From CAZGSN01 sp964371655 (GTDB lineage Bacteria; Desulfobacterota; Binatia; HRBIN30), in NCBI GenBank assembly GCA_964371655.1, contig CAYJOD010000052.1:1-42364 (forward strand): a stretch of 42,364 nt of DNA. Direction: 5' to 3'. This document shows, piece after piece, positions 1 to 9,744 of the stretch (position 1 is the first letter of the stretch; every line of letters begins with the position of its first letter). Made by a program: the position numbers and the translations under genes. The notes beneath the pieces are model-generated. The model did no database searches and was not told the DNA's origin. It saw only the letters and a list, made by a program, of their open reading frames with translations.

Positions 1-6
1 TAGAGC

Positions 7-132
7 GCGCCCTTCGAGACGCGGCCTGAGAAGATGGCCGCTCCTCAGGGCGAACGGGAAGAATTGGTGCAACTGTTGTTACACCGTTCGCCCTGAGGAG
101 GCGCCCTCTTTTGGCGCCGTCTCGAAGGGCGC
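7..132. repeat. Cloverleaf-like composite palindrome
   Basis: A perfect 15-bp outer stem (7-21 with 118-132) encloses three further hairpins: 22-40 (CGGCC/GGCCG type), a perfect 17-bp stem 41-57 with 84-100, and 100-118 (GGCGCC/GGCGCC with a short CTCTTTT-type loop). The whole can fold as a four-way junction. The words CCTTCGAGAC and CAGGGCGAACGG resemble dispersed palindromes I know from many proteobacterial genomes. It lies just beyond the stop codon of the minus-strand ABC ATPase, so it could end or stabilise that transcript. No protein is encoded. Confidence 0.8.
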
Positions 133-168
133 TTCTGTCACCGCAGAGCGCAAATGAGGTCTTCGGGT

Positions 169-1119
169 TCATCGTGCCTCCGTCGCCTCGGCGTCCTCAC
201 CCCAGAAGCGGCGCCCGGTCAGGTGGATGAAGACGTCCTCCAGCGTCGGCTTGCCGTAGGTCACGTGCGTGATGTCTCCTGGAAACGCATCAACGAGATC
301 GCGCAGGAACTCGTGGCCGCGGGCGTGCTCGACGTGCAAGGTGCCATCGACGAGGGTTGGCTCGCAGGCGAAGCGATCGCGAATCTTGCTGCGCAGACCC
401 TCTCCATCCGGCGTCTGGATCACGACGACGTCGCCGCCGACCTCGTCCTTGAGAACGCTGGGAGCATCGACCCGCACCAGCTTGCCACCATGCAGCAAAG
501 CGACCCGGTCGCAACGCTCGGCTTCCTCCATGTAGTGCGTGGTGAGGACGACGGTCGCCCCTTCCTGGTCGCGCAGCTGTTGCAGGTACTGCATGAATTC
601 GCGCCGCGCACCCGGATCGAGACCGGTGCTCGGTTCGTCGAGAAGCAGCAGCGCCGGCTCATGCAGCAGGGCTTTGGCAAGCTCGACCCGACGCTGAAGC
701 CCACCGGACAGAGTTTCGACTCGGTCGCCGGCGCGCTCGCGCAATCCAACCCGTTGCATCACCAGCTCGGCACGCCGCTGCAGCACGGCACCGCTCATGC
801 GGTAGAGGAAACCGTGACAGCGAAGATTCTCGAGAACCGTCAGCTTGCCATCGAGACTGGGATGCTGAAACACGACGCCGAGGTGACGGCGTACCGCGTC
901 TTGCGCGGTAAGGATGTCGTCGCCGAACACGCGCGCGCTGCCTGCACTCGGATGCAGGAGCGTCGAAATGATCTTGAACAGCGTGGTCTTGCCGCCGCCG
1001 TTGGGGCCGAGCAGGCCGAAGATCTCGCCGCGTTTCACCTCGAAGTTGATGTCGTCGAGGGCAACGCGATCGCCGTAGTTATGCCGTAGCGCTTGAACCT
1101 GAATTGCTATGTCGCTCAT
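169..1119 (-). CDS. ABC-2 type transporter ATP-binding protein
   Basis: Cytoplasmic ATPase subunit (316 aa) of an ABC exporter of the DrrA/CcmA/NatA group, which powers an ABC-2 membrane partner. Visible motifs: Walker A GPNGGGKT at 38-45, Q-loop near 85, signature LSGGLQRR at 137-144, Walker B LLLLDEP at 157-163, and H-loop TTH at 193-195. The roughly 100-residue C-terminal extension is usual in this subgroup. The start is ATG with a GGAG-like site a few bases upstream. The ABC-2 permease would be expected downstream on this strand, beyond the left edge of the window. Walker A has GGGKT where most relatives have GAGKT. The substrate cannot be predicted. Confidence 0.93.
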   Translation of the reverse strand: MSDIAIQVQALRHNYGDRVALDDINFEVKRGEIFGLLGPNGGGKTTLFKIISTLLHPSAGSARVFGDDILTAQDAVRRHLGVVFQHPSLDGKLTVLENLRCHGFLYRMSGAVLQRRAELVMQRVGLRERAGDRVETLSGGLQRRVELAKALLHEPALLLLDEPSTGLDPGARREFMQYLQQLRDQEGATVVLTTHYMEEAERCDRVALLHGGKLVRVDAPSVLKDEVGGDVVVIQTPDGEGLRSKIRDRFACEPTLVDGTLHVEHARGHEFLRDLVDAFPGDITHVTYGKPTLEDVFIHLTGRRFWGEDAEATEAR

Positions 1120-1472
1120 GGGTCTCCGAAAGGTGTAGGGCGTAAGCTAAAGCGCTCGGCCAAGGGCTGGTCAAGTCGAAAGGCGCGCGCCATGACGGCC
1201 GGTCAGTTCCGAGAGGCTGTGAGAGAATCGCTGCTCCTCGGAACCATGTGGTGGTGGGGCAGGCCTCCGTACCTGCCCGGCTGCGCAAGCAGGGACGCCT
1301 GCGCCACCAGCCAGCAATTCCTTCACGGCTTCTGCGAGCCCCGGGGACTGCATCAGCGGCAGCGACGGCATAAGCGCGGGTGGCCTGGCTGGCAGGCCAT
1401 TTAATTTGACCGTTGTCGGATGCTTGGCTAGCCAACGATATGTTAGTCGGACAATGGTGAGGAGGAGCTCTT
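1120..1472. other. Divergent intergenic region with a palindromic repeat
   Basis: This gap separates the minus-strand ABC ATPase from the plus-strand malyl-CoA lyase and should hold both promoters. About 1251-1310 is an imperfect inverted repeat (GGTGGGGCAGGC on the left, GCCTGCGCCACC on the right) that looks like a common dispersed palindrome. The short reading frames here have no recognisable protein features. Confidence 0.5.
1424..1435. promoter_or_regulatory. Candidate operator palindrome upstream of mcl
   Basis: TTGGCTAGCCAA is a perfect 12-bp palindrome 37 bases before the malyl-CoA lyase start, in the place expected for a repressor or activator site. Its function is inferred only from symmetry and position, and no regulator gene lies next to it. 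Confidence 0.35.
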
Positions 1473-2522
1473 ATGCGTAATCCGCGCGATTTTGGGAAGC
1501 CGTTGGCGATAGGCGCACCGACGCCGACTCTGGAAATTCCGATCAAGCCGTCGCGCTGCATTCACTTCTTCGATCCGAGCAACCTGAAGATGGCGGCGAA
1601 GCTGCCCGAGATCGCCAAGCAGACCGATATCCTGCTCGGCAATCTCGAGGATGCCGTCGCCTTCGACAAGAAGATCGACGCACGTGAGGGGTTGGTGAAG
1701 ATCGGACGCGAGGTCGACCTCGGTGGCACCCCGCTGTGGACCCGGGTGAACAGCCTCGACAGTCCGTGGTTTCTCGATGATGTGCTGCGGCTCGTGGGTG
1801 AGATCGGCAACCAGCTCGAGGTGATCATGGTGCCCAAGGTCGAAGGGCCGTGGGATATCCACTTTGTCGACCGACTGCTGGCGCAGCTGGAGGCGAAGCA
1901 CAAGGTGCAGCACGCGATCCTGGTGCACGCCATCCTCGAGACGGCGTTGGGCGTGGCCAACGTCGAGGAAATCTGTGCCGCCAGCCCGCGCATCCAGGGG
2001 ATCAGCTTCGGGCCGGCCGACCTGGCCGCGTCGCGGCGCATGAAGACGACGCGCGTCGGTGGCGGGCACCCGGCGTATCTGGTGCGCAACGATCCCGACA
2101 AGACGAATCCGGACGCGCCGCGTCCGACCGCACAGCAGGATCCCTGGCACTACTCGATCGCGCGCATGGTCGATGCGTGCACGGCGACGGGAGCGCTGCC
2201 GTTCTATGGACCGTTCGGCGACATCTCCGATCCGCTCGGCTGCGAGGACCAGTTTCGCGCCGCGTTCCTGCTCGGGTGCGTCGGCGCCTGGTCGTTGCAT
2301 CCCAGTCAGATCACCATCGCGAAAAAGGTATTTTCACCGCCGGTCGACGAGGTCGTTTTCGCGAAGCGGGTTCTCGAAGCCATGCCCGACGGTCGTGGCG
2401 TGCAAATGATCGACGGCAAGATGCAGGACGACGCTACCTGGAAGCAGTGCAAGGTCATGGTGAACCTCGCCAAGATGCTGTCCGAGAAGGATCCCCAGTT
2501 GAAGCAGGCGTATGGGTTTTGA
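1473..2522 (+). CDS. mcl: Malyl-CoA / beta-methylmalyl-CoA lyase
   Basis: HpcH/HpaI-citrate lyase beta family enzyme (349 aa) predicted to cleave or form malyl-CoA (acetyl-CoA plus glyoxylate) and beta-methylmalyl-CoA (propionyl-CoA plus glyoxylate). From memory it matches the Chloroflexus-type lyase nearly end to end, with the same length and the same runs LAIGAP, VIMVPKVEGPWDIHFVD, GPADLAASR, TTRVGGGHP and MIDGKMQDDATWKQ. Likely catalytic or metal residues are Glu156 (HAILETA) and Asp183 (GPADLA). The ATG has a GGAGG site at 1461-1465. Neighbouring PEPCK and methylmalonyl-CoA mutase fit a glyoxylate/propionyl-CoA assimilation route. Citramalyl-CoA cleavage is also possible. The family is near certain; the exact substrate range is inferred. 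Confidence 0.93.
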   Translation: MRNPRDFGKPLAIGAPTPTLEIPIKPSRCIHFFDPSNLKMAAKLPEIAKQTDILLGNLEDAVAFDKKIDAREGLVKIGREVDLGGTPLWTRVNSLDSPWFLDDVLRLVGEIGNQLEVIMVPKVEGPWDIHFVDRLLAQLEAKHKVQHAILVHAILETALGVANVEEICAASPRIQGISFGPADLAASRRMKTTRVGGGHPAYLVRNDPDKTNPDAPRPTAQQDPWHYSIARMVDACTATGALPFYGPFGDISDPLGCEDQFRAAFLLGCVGAWSLHPSQITIAKKVFSPPVDEVVFAKRVLEAMPDGRGVQMIDGKMQDDATWKQCKVMVNLAKMLSEKDPQLKQAYGF

Positions 2523-2566
2523 GGGTCCCTGCGCGCCGCGCGCAGCGAGGCTCCCGTGGCGGCAAA

Positions 2567-2650
2567 CACGTGGGCAGAGCCCACCCTACGAGAGGGATCG
2601 GACACAATGCGCTGCGGAATGAGCGGTAGGGTGGGCTTTGCCCACGCGTG
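2567..2650. repeat. Inverted repeat, GTAGGGTGGGC family
   Basis: Two arms, 2567-2589 and 2626-2650, are near-perfect reverse complements (GTAGGGTGGGC...GCCCAC with one mismatch, then CACGTG versus CACGCGTG). The element lies between the malyl-CoA lyase stop and the next gene and could form a long hairpin in a joint transcript. It resembles a widespread intergenic palindrome with no known product. Confidence 0.75.
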
Positions 2651-2711
2651 TCTAGTTCTCAGGGACAACTGGTTGGGTTACGGGCGAAGCTCGCGATAGG
2701 AAGACCTGAGA

Positions 2712-3560
2712 ATGCCGATCCGTTTCGTCAATCTGAACGGCCGCGCCGGGTTGCAGTTCGGCGACCGCGTCGCCGACGTCGAGACCGTTTCGGGTGGAAC
2801 TTTTAGCGCCGATCCGATGGCGGTGCTGCAGCGCTGGCAAGAGTTTGTGACCTGGGCGCAAACGGTGAACGAAGGTGACGCGGCGATCACCCTCGACGAT
2901 GCCAAGCTCGGCGCGCCGGTGCCGCGGCCGTGGAAGGTGTTTGGCGTCGGTATGAATTACCGCGAGCACGCCAAGGAAGCGGGATTGGAGATTCCCGGCG
3001 CACCGGTGATTTTCGCCAAGTTTCCGAACTGTATTTGTGGGCCATGCGCCGCCGTCGAGCTCTCATCGCCGTTCGTCGATTGGGAGGTCGAGCTCGTCGT
3101 AGCAATTGGACGTGGCGGTCGGCGTATCCCCGAGTCGCAGGCCTTCGACTACATTGCCGGCTACATGGTGGGGCAGGACATCTCGGACCGCAAGATTCAG
3201 TTCACCGATACGCCGCCGCAGTTCTCGATGGGCAAGTCGATTGATAGCTTCGGTCCGACCGGACCGGCTCTGGTCACCACCGACGCGTTCGCGAATCCCA
3301 ACGATCTCGCTCTGACCTGCCACGTTGGTGGCGAACGCATGCAGGAAGCGCGCAGCAGCGACCTGATCTTTCCAGTCGCGGCGCTGGTGGCGTTTCTGTC
3401 GAAGAGCTGCACCCTGGCGCCCGGCGATCTGATCTTCACCGGAACGCCGGCAGGTGTCGGCTCCACCCGCAATCCACGCCGCTATCTCAAGCCCGGAGAC
3501 GAGATCGTCAGCACCATAGAAACGATCGGCATGCTTCGAAATCGTTGCGTTGCCGAATAG
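2712..3560 (+). CDS. Fumarylacetoacetate hydrolase-family protein
   Basis: FAH-fold enzyme (282 aa) of the group with 2-hydroxyhepta-2,4-diene-1,7-dioate isomerases, acylpyruvate hydrolases and oxaloacetate decarboxylases/tautomerases. The core begins at GVGMNYREHAKEAG (about 78-91). The divalent-metal ligands appear as the glutamates of VDWEVELVVAIG and the aspartate of GYMVGQDISDR. The oxyanion/lid region MGKSIDSFGPTGP and the C-terminal DLIFTGTPAGVG are typical. The ATG has AGGAAG upstream. It sits between malyl-CoA lyase and PEPCK in the same direction, so a role on a C4 keto-acid such as oxaloacetate is attractive but unproven; aromatic degradation is the usual alternative. Confidence 0.88.
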   Translation: MPIRFVNLNGRAGLQFGDRVADVETVSGGTFSADPMAVLQRWQEFVTWAQTVNEGDAAITLDDAKLGAPVPRPWKVFGVGMNYREHAKEAGLEIPGAPVIFAKFPNCICGPCAAVELSSPFVDWEVELVVAIGRGGRRIPESQAFDYIAGYMVGQDISDRKIQFTDTPPQFSMGKSIDSFGPTGPALVTTDAFANPNDLALTCHVGGERMQEARSSDLIFPVAALVAFLSKSCTLAPGDLIFTGTPAGVGSTRNPRRYLKPGDEIVSTIETIGMLRNRCVAE

Positions 3561-3673
3561 AACCAAACTCAATACATTGAGAACAGGCACGCACGCGCGT
3601 CGCGTTGGAAGCTGAGGACGCATCGTCGCGAAATGGTGCAGGTCTCCGTTGTAAACGAATCGAGAGGTGAGTC

Positions 3674-5413
3674 ATGAATGCAGAGCTCAATAAGTGGGTC
3701 GACGAGGTTGCCGCGCACACGAAGGCGTCGAAGGTTCATTGGATCGACGGCTCGCAGGCGGAGAACGACAAGCTGATTGGCGAGATGGTCGACAGCAAGA
3801 CGCTGTATCCGCTCAATCAGAAGCAGTACCCAAACTGCTACTTGCACCGCAGCGATCCCAGCGACGTGGCGCGCACCGAGCATCTGACGTTCATCTGTTC
3901 GAGCCACAAGGACGACACCGGTCCAACCAATAATTGGATGGCTCCTGCCGAGGCCAAGGAGAAGGTGGGGGCGTTGTTCAAGGGCGCGATGCAAGGGCGC
4001 ACGATGTACGTGATTCCGTACGTCATGGGACCGCTGGGCTCGCCGTCGAGCAAGGTCGGCGTCGAGATCACCGATAGCCCCTACGTGGTTGCCAACATGC
4101 GGATCATGACGCGCATGGGTGACGTGGCGATGCAGCAGCTCGGGAACGGTGAGTTCGTGAAAGGACTGCACTCCCTCGGCGATCTCAGCCCTGAGCGCCG
4201 CTTCGTTCTGCACTTCCCCGAAGAGAAGGCGATCTGGAGTGTCGGCTCCGGCTATGGCGGCAATGCGCTGTTGGGCAAGAAGTGCTTCGCCCTGCGCATC
4301 GCCAGCGTCCAGGCGCGCGAGGAGGACTGGCTCGCCGAACATATGCTCATCGTCGGGCTGGAGAGCCCGGAGGGTGAGACCTACTACGTCGCGGCTGCCT
4401 TCCCGAGCGCCTGTGGCAAGACGAACCTTGCCATGCTGATCCCGCCGGCTTCGCAGAAGGGTTGGAAGGTTTGGACCGTGGGCGACGACATCGCGTGGCT
4501 GCGCCCGGGTCCTGATGGGCGCCTGTGGGCGATCAATCCCGAGGCCGGCTTCTTCGGTGTCGCCCCGGGTACGTCATCGAAGACCAACAAGAACGCGATG
4601 GACAGCGCGCGCGCCAACTCCATCTTCACCAACGTCGCGATGACCGACGACGGCTGCCCGTGGTGGGAGGGCTTCGACGGTGACGTGCCGGCGCATCTCA
4701 CCGACTGGCGCGGGCGCTCGTGGCAGAAGGGCTCCACCGAAAAGGCGGCGCATCCGAACTCGCGCTTCACGGCGCCGGCGCAGCAATGCCCGTCGATCTC
4801 GCCGAAGTTCAACGACCCGCAAGGCGTGCCGATCTCCGCCCTCATCTTCGGCGGACGCCGGGCGCGCACCGCACCGCTGGTGTTCGAGGCGTTCGATTGG
4901 AAGCACGGCGTGTTTGCGGGGGCCGCGGTTGCGTCGGAGACCACCGCCGCCGCCACCGGCGCGGTTGGCGTCGTGCGCCGCGATCCGATGGCGATGCTGC
5001 CGTTCTGTGGATACAACATGGGCGACTATTGGGGCCACTGGTTGCGTATGGGCACGGTGGTGAAGAATCCTCCCAAGGTCTTCCACGTCAATTGGTTTCG
5101 GCAAGACGCGGCAGGCAAGTTCATGTGGCCGGGTTTTGGTGAGAACATGCGTGTGCTGCGCTGGATCATCGACCGTTGCAAGGGCAGCGGCGCCGCTGTC
5201 GAATCGGCGATCGGTCACCTGCCCGGCAAAGACGCGATCGACACAACCGGCCTCAACGTCACCCCGGCGACCATGGCGGAGTTGCTGTCAGTTGCGCAGA
5301 GCGATTGGCGCGGCGAAGTCGAGAGCCTGGGTGAGTTCTTCGCCAAGTTCGGGAGCCGTCTGCCGGCGGAGATGGAGGCGCAACGCGCCGCCCTCGCCAA
5401 GCGCTTGGGGTGA
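3674..5413 (+). CDS. pckG: Phosphoenolpyruvate carboxykinase (GTP)
   Basis: Cytoplasmic enzyme (579 aa, slightly short of the usual 590-620) interconverting oxaloacetate plus GTP with PEP, CO2 and GDP. Diagnostic features of the GTP class are the P-loop FPSACGKTN at 243-251 with the reactive Cys247, the metal/kinase motif GDDIAWL at 270-276, YGGNALLGKK near 194-203 and NPEAGFFGVAPGT. The ATG is preceded by GAGAGGTGAG. It is 113 bp downstream of the FAH-family gene on the same strand. Beside malyl-CoA lyase and methylmalonyl-CoA mutase it provides the exit from C4 acids to gluconeogenesis. Confidence 0.97.
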   Translation: MNAELNKWVDEVAAHTKASKVHWIDGSQAENDKLIGEMVDSKTLYPLNQKQYPNCYLHRSDPSDVARTEHLTFICSSHKDDTGPTNNWMAPAEAKEKVGALFKGAMQGRTMYVIPYVMGPLGSPSSKVGVEITDSPYVVANMRIMTRMGDVAMQQLGNGEFVKGLHSLGDLSPERRFVLHFPEEKAIWSVGSGYGGNALLGKKCFALRIASVQAREEDWLAEHMLIVGLESPEGETYYVAAAFPSACGKTNLAMLIPPASQKGWKVWTVGDDIAWLRPGPDGRLWAINPEAGFFGVAPGTSSKTNKNAMDSARANSIFTNVAMTDDGCPWWEGFDGDVPAHLTDWRGRSWQKGSTEKAAHPNSRFTAPAQQCPSISPKFNDPQGVPISALIFGGRRARTAPLVFEAFDWKHGVFAGAAVASETTAAATGAVGVVRRDPMAMLPFCGYNMGDYWGHWLRMGTVVKNPPKVFHVNWFRQDAAGKFMWPGFGENMRVLRWIIDRCKGSGAAVESAIGHLPGKDAIDTTGLNVTPATMAELLSVAQSDWRGEVESLGEFFAKFGSRLPAEMEAQRAALAKRLG

Positions 5414-5497
5414 GAGCCTGGAGTGGGGCGGGGGGCCGCCCCCCGCCCCACACCGAGGCCACACCCCCCCCCCCCCCCCCCCCACCCGGGGCACCAA

Positions 5498-5507
5498 NNN
5501 NNNNNNN
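5498..5507. other. Scaffold gap of 10 N
   Basis: Ten undetermined bases follow a 20-C homopolymer and CACCCGGGGCACC, a pattern typical of a scaffolding join with poor-quality contig ends. The true distance between pckG and meaB is unknown, and bases within about 60 bp of the gap should not be trusted. Confidence 0.95.
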
Positions 5508-5661
5508 GGCGGCGGCGCGCCGCGGCACGCCCTACTCGGAGTCCAACACACACCCGGCGCCGCCTAAAGGCGGAACTCCAAAACACCTATCGGTCTGCAA
5601 GCGGCTGCGCTGCCGGGCGTCCGTAAAGCCACCGTCTGACGAATCTTGACGCCAAAGAAGT

Positions 5662-5813
5662 CTCTCGCGCCAAGACGCAAAGGCGCCAAGAAAGAGAATG
5701 CGGATTCCGATGATCGGGGCCAAACCCAGGGTTCGCTCTCAATGAGCTTTCGAAGGTCTTTGAATTTCCGAGAGCGGCGTCGGCCCTTGGCGGCTTTGCG
5801 TCTTTGCGCGAGA
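5662..5813. repeat. CGCCAAGACGCAAAG palindromic repeat
   Basis: Arms 5662-5689 and 5786-5813 are reverse complements over 28 bp with two mismatches (TCTCGCGCCAAGACGCAAAG versus its partner). The inner about 95 bp differs. The same word recurs at 41135-41240, so this is a dispersed family. It lies between convergent genes. Confidence 0.8.
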
Positions 5814-5848
5814 TCCATTTTACCGCATCGCACGCCTCGCCCTAGCGA

Positions 5849-5880
5849 GCGGTAGGGTGCGCCGCGCGCACCGATCGGGC
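5849..5880. repeat. GGTAGGGTGCGCCGCGCGCACC repeat, copy 1
   Basis: A near-identical stretch of about 30 bp (GGTAGGGTGCGCC, GCGCACCGATCGG, then a TTTGA word) recurs at about 32529-32562. The core GGTGCGC...GCGCACC is itself palindromic. It is intergenic, just past the meaB stop. Confidence 0.7.
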
Positions 5881-5906
5881 GTTTGAATCCAGTTTGCCGC
5901 AGCCGT

Positions 5907-6896
5907 TCAGTCGAGCAGACTGAGCAGACGACGTGCAGCTTCGGTTGGGGTGAGCTTCGACTCACCGACGGCGTGTTCGAGCTCGGGAAGCCGTTGCTTG
6001 ACGTCGGCGCGCGCCAGGAAGTGGCCCTTGAGGCCGTCTTCGACCATGGTCCAGAACCATTGGCGTTGCTGCTCCCTGCGCTTGGCGGCAAGCTCGCCAG
6101 AGTCGGTGACGTGCTTGTGGTGATCGAGGATGATCGACCAGACCTTCTCGATACCGGAAGGCGTCTGGGCGCTGACCGTAACCACCGGCGGGTCCCAGTT
6201 CGGACTAGCGTGACGGAATAGGCGTAACGCGGCGCGATACTCGGTCGCGGCTTGCTGCGCGCGCCGGACGTTGTCGCCGTCGGCCTTGTTGATGGCCAGA
6301 GCATCGGCAATCTCGAGGATGCCTTTCTTGATCCCCTGCAGCTCGTCGCCGGCGCCGGCGAGCATGAGCACCAGGAAGAAGTCGACCATCGATGACACCG
6401 CCACCTCGGATTGCCCGACGCCGACGGTCTCGACGAGAATCACGTCGTAGCCCGCGGCTTCGCACACCAGGATCGCTTCGCGCGTGCGCCGCGCCACGCC
6501 ACCGAGTGACGCTCCCGACGGGCTCGGACGAATGAAGGCATGAGCGGCGGCGGAGAGCTTTGGCATCCGTGTCTTGTCCCCGAGAATGCTGCCACCGGTG
6601 CGCGAGCTCGATGGATCGACGGCGAGCACGGCGACGCGTTTGCCCTTGCTGATCAGGTGAAGACCGAAGGCTTCGATGAAGGTGCTCTTGCCGACTCCGG
6701 GGACACCGGTGATGCCGACGCGGACGGCGGCGCCCGTAAAGGGAAGGAGTCGTTCGAGCAGAGCCTGCGCATTGCGTTGGTGATCGGCGCGCGTGCTCTC
6801 GACGAGGGTGATCGCCTTCGCCAGAGCGCGGCGGTTGCCGGCGCGCAGGCCGGCACACAGAACCTCGAGGTCGGAAGTCGTGCTGGTGCGGGTCAC
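5907..6896 (-). CDS. meaB: Methylmalonyl-CoA mutase-associated GTPase MeaB
   Basis: G3E-family P-loop GTPase (329 aa) that guards cobalamin loading and protects methylmalonyl-CoA mutase from inactivation. Visible motifs: Walker A GVPGVGKS at 64-71, DPSSSRTGGSILGDKTRM near 94-111 (switch region), VETVGVGQSE (G3-like, 155-164) and NKAD at 203-206 for guanine specificity. Length and C-terminal helices match bacterial MeaB/YgfD. It lies downstream of the mutase on the same strand, 144 bp away, with an inverted repeat between them; the two are probably co-transcribed. Confidence 0.97.
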   Translation of the reverse strand: MTRTSTTSDLEVLCAGLRAGNRRALAKAITLVESTRADHQRNAQALLERLLPFTGAAVRVGITGVPGVGKSTFIEAFGLHLISKGKRVAVLAVDPSSSRTGGSILGDKTRMPKLSAAAHAFIRPSPSGASLGGVARRTREAILVCEAAGYDVILVETVGVGQSEVAVSSMVDFFLVLMLAGAGDELQGIKKGILEIADALAINKADGDNVRRAQQAATEYRAALRLFRHASPNWDPPVVTVSAQTPSGIEKVWSIILDHHKHVTDSGELAAKRREQQRQWFWTMVEDGLKGHFLARADVKQRLPELEHAVGESKLTPTEAARRLLSLLD

Positions 6897-6940
6897 GGGC
6901 GGTTGTACCTAACTCGTCCGGGCGGGAACGGAACAAGAAT

Positions 6941-7032
6941 AAATGGAAAACAGGAAACCGAAAACCGGAGATGAAAAACCGGCAAATTGACCCGTTTCCA
7001 GTTTTCGGTATCCGGTTTCCTGTTTTCCATTT
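6941..7032. repeat. Inverted repeat between mcm and meaB
   Basis: Arms 6941-6960 and 7013-7032 are perfect 20-bp reverse complements (AAATGGAAAACAGGAAACCG and partner), with further AAAACCGG-like words inside. The composition is far more A/T-rich than the flanking genes. In the mcm-meaB transcript it would form a long stem-loop, possibly setting mutase above chaperone by attenuation or processing; this is inference. Confidence 0.8.
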
Positions 7033-7040
7033 CCTTGCGA

Positions 7041-9215
<2,175 letters not shown>

Positions 9216-9744
9216 TCGTATCTCCTCCGCTCGATCCGGTGATGCTGTCCCTGTGTGTAGCAATTCAGCATTGGCCTGGGAAACTGGGCGCGCTGATAAA
9301 GCGTCACGCACGGATGAGGAGGCATAATCACGGCGCGGCGCGGTGGCGAGCTGGGACGCCGAACGCCTTACGCTACCCCGGTGGCGAGGTCGTCTCAAAG
9401 CCCAGCCCTAGTCTGCGTCCGTGTCGAGTCCCTGTTGTCCCTTGTGTCCCATACGTCCCTTGCCCGTCCCGCCGTGTGATCTGCTTTAGGTGATCAATGT
9501 CATCTGAGTCAGTGAGGGAGCGCATCGGCCCGAGAGCCAGGATAAGAGATCAAGGGCCATCGTGAGGCGGGGCACATGCGCCAGATGAGCCGGTGCAAGG
9601 CGGCCGGTCGTAGCGACCGCGCCCTGTTTACGGACCGCGAGTTGTGGTTCCGAGAGATGGCGCACGAGTCGATCGCCGAGTCGTCATGCCGGCGTAGGCG
9701 GGGATGACGGAGGAACAACCACGAAGCAAGGAGGGAGAAGACAC
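9216..9744. other. Intergenic region upstream of mcm and the head-repeat gene
   Basis: A divergent 529-bp region that should contain promoters for methylmalonyl-CoA mutase and the beta-roll protein. No gene is recognised. At 9683-9708 there is a 26-bp imperfect palindrome of the common GTCAT...ATGAC type (GTCATGCCGGCG / GGCGGGGATGAC), and around 9420-9470 repetitive GTCCCTTGTGTCCC words. A strong AAGGAGG site at about 9728-9734 serves the plus-strand gene. Confidence 0.5.

Larger units (their letters stand above)
5414..5906. other. Intergenic region with gap, C-run and two repeats
   Basis: This lies between the convergent ends of pckG and meaB. It holds a GC-rich low-complexity stretch, a run of 20 C (5464-5483), the 10-N scaffold gap (5498-5507), the palindrome at 5662-5813 and a GGTAGGGTGCGCC repeat at about 5849-5880. 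Reading frames here are repeat-derived, and I see no gene. Confidence 0.75.

Noticed and set aside
154..1089. 311-codon plus-strand frame opposite the ABC ATPase
   Set aside because: It is the antisense shadow of a gene with complete ABC motifs and has no recognisable features of its own.
5410..5649. Pro-rich small proteins across the first N gap
   Set aside because: Frames span undetermined bases and a poly-C artefact.
9216..9398. 61-residue N-terminal extension of methylmalonyl-CoA mutase from a TTG
   Set aside because: A strong GGAGGAG and the family start at 9215 explain the gene; the extension has no similarity.
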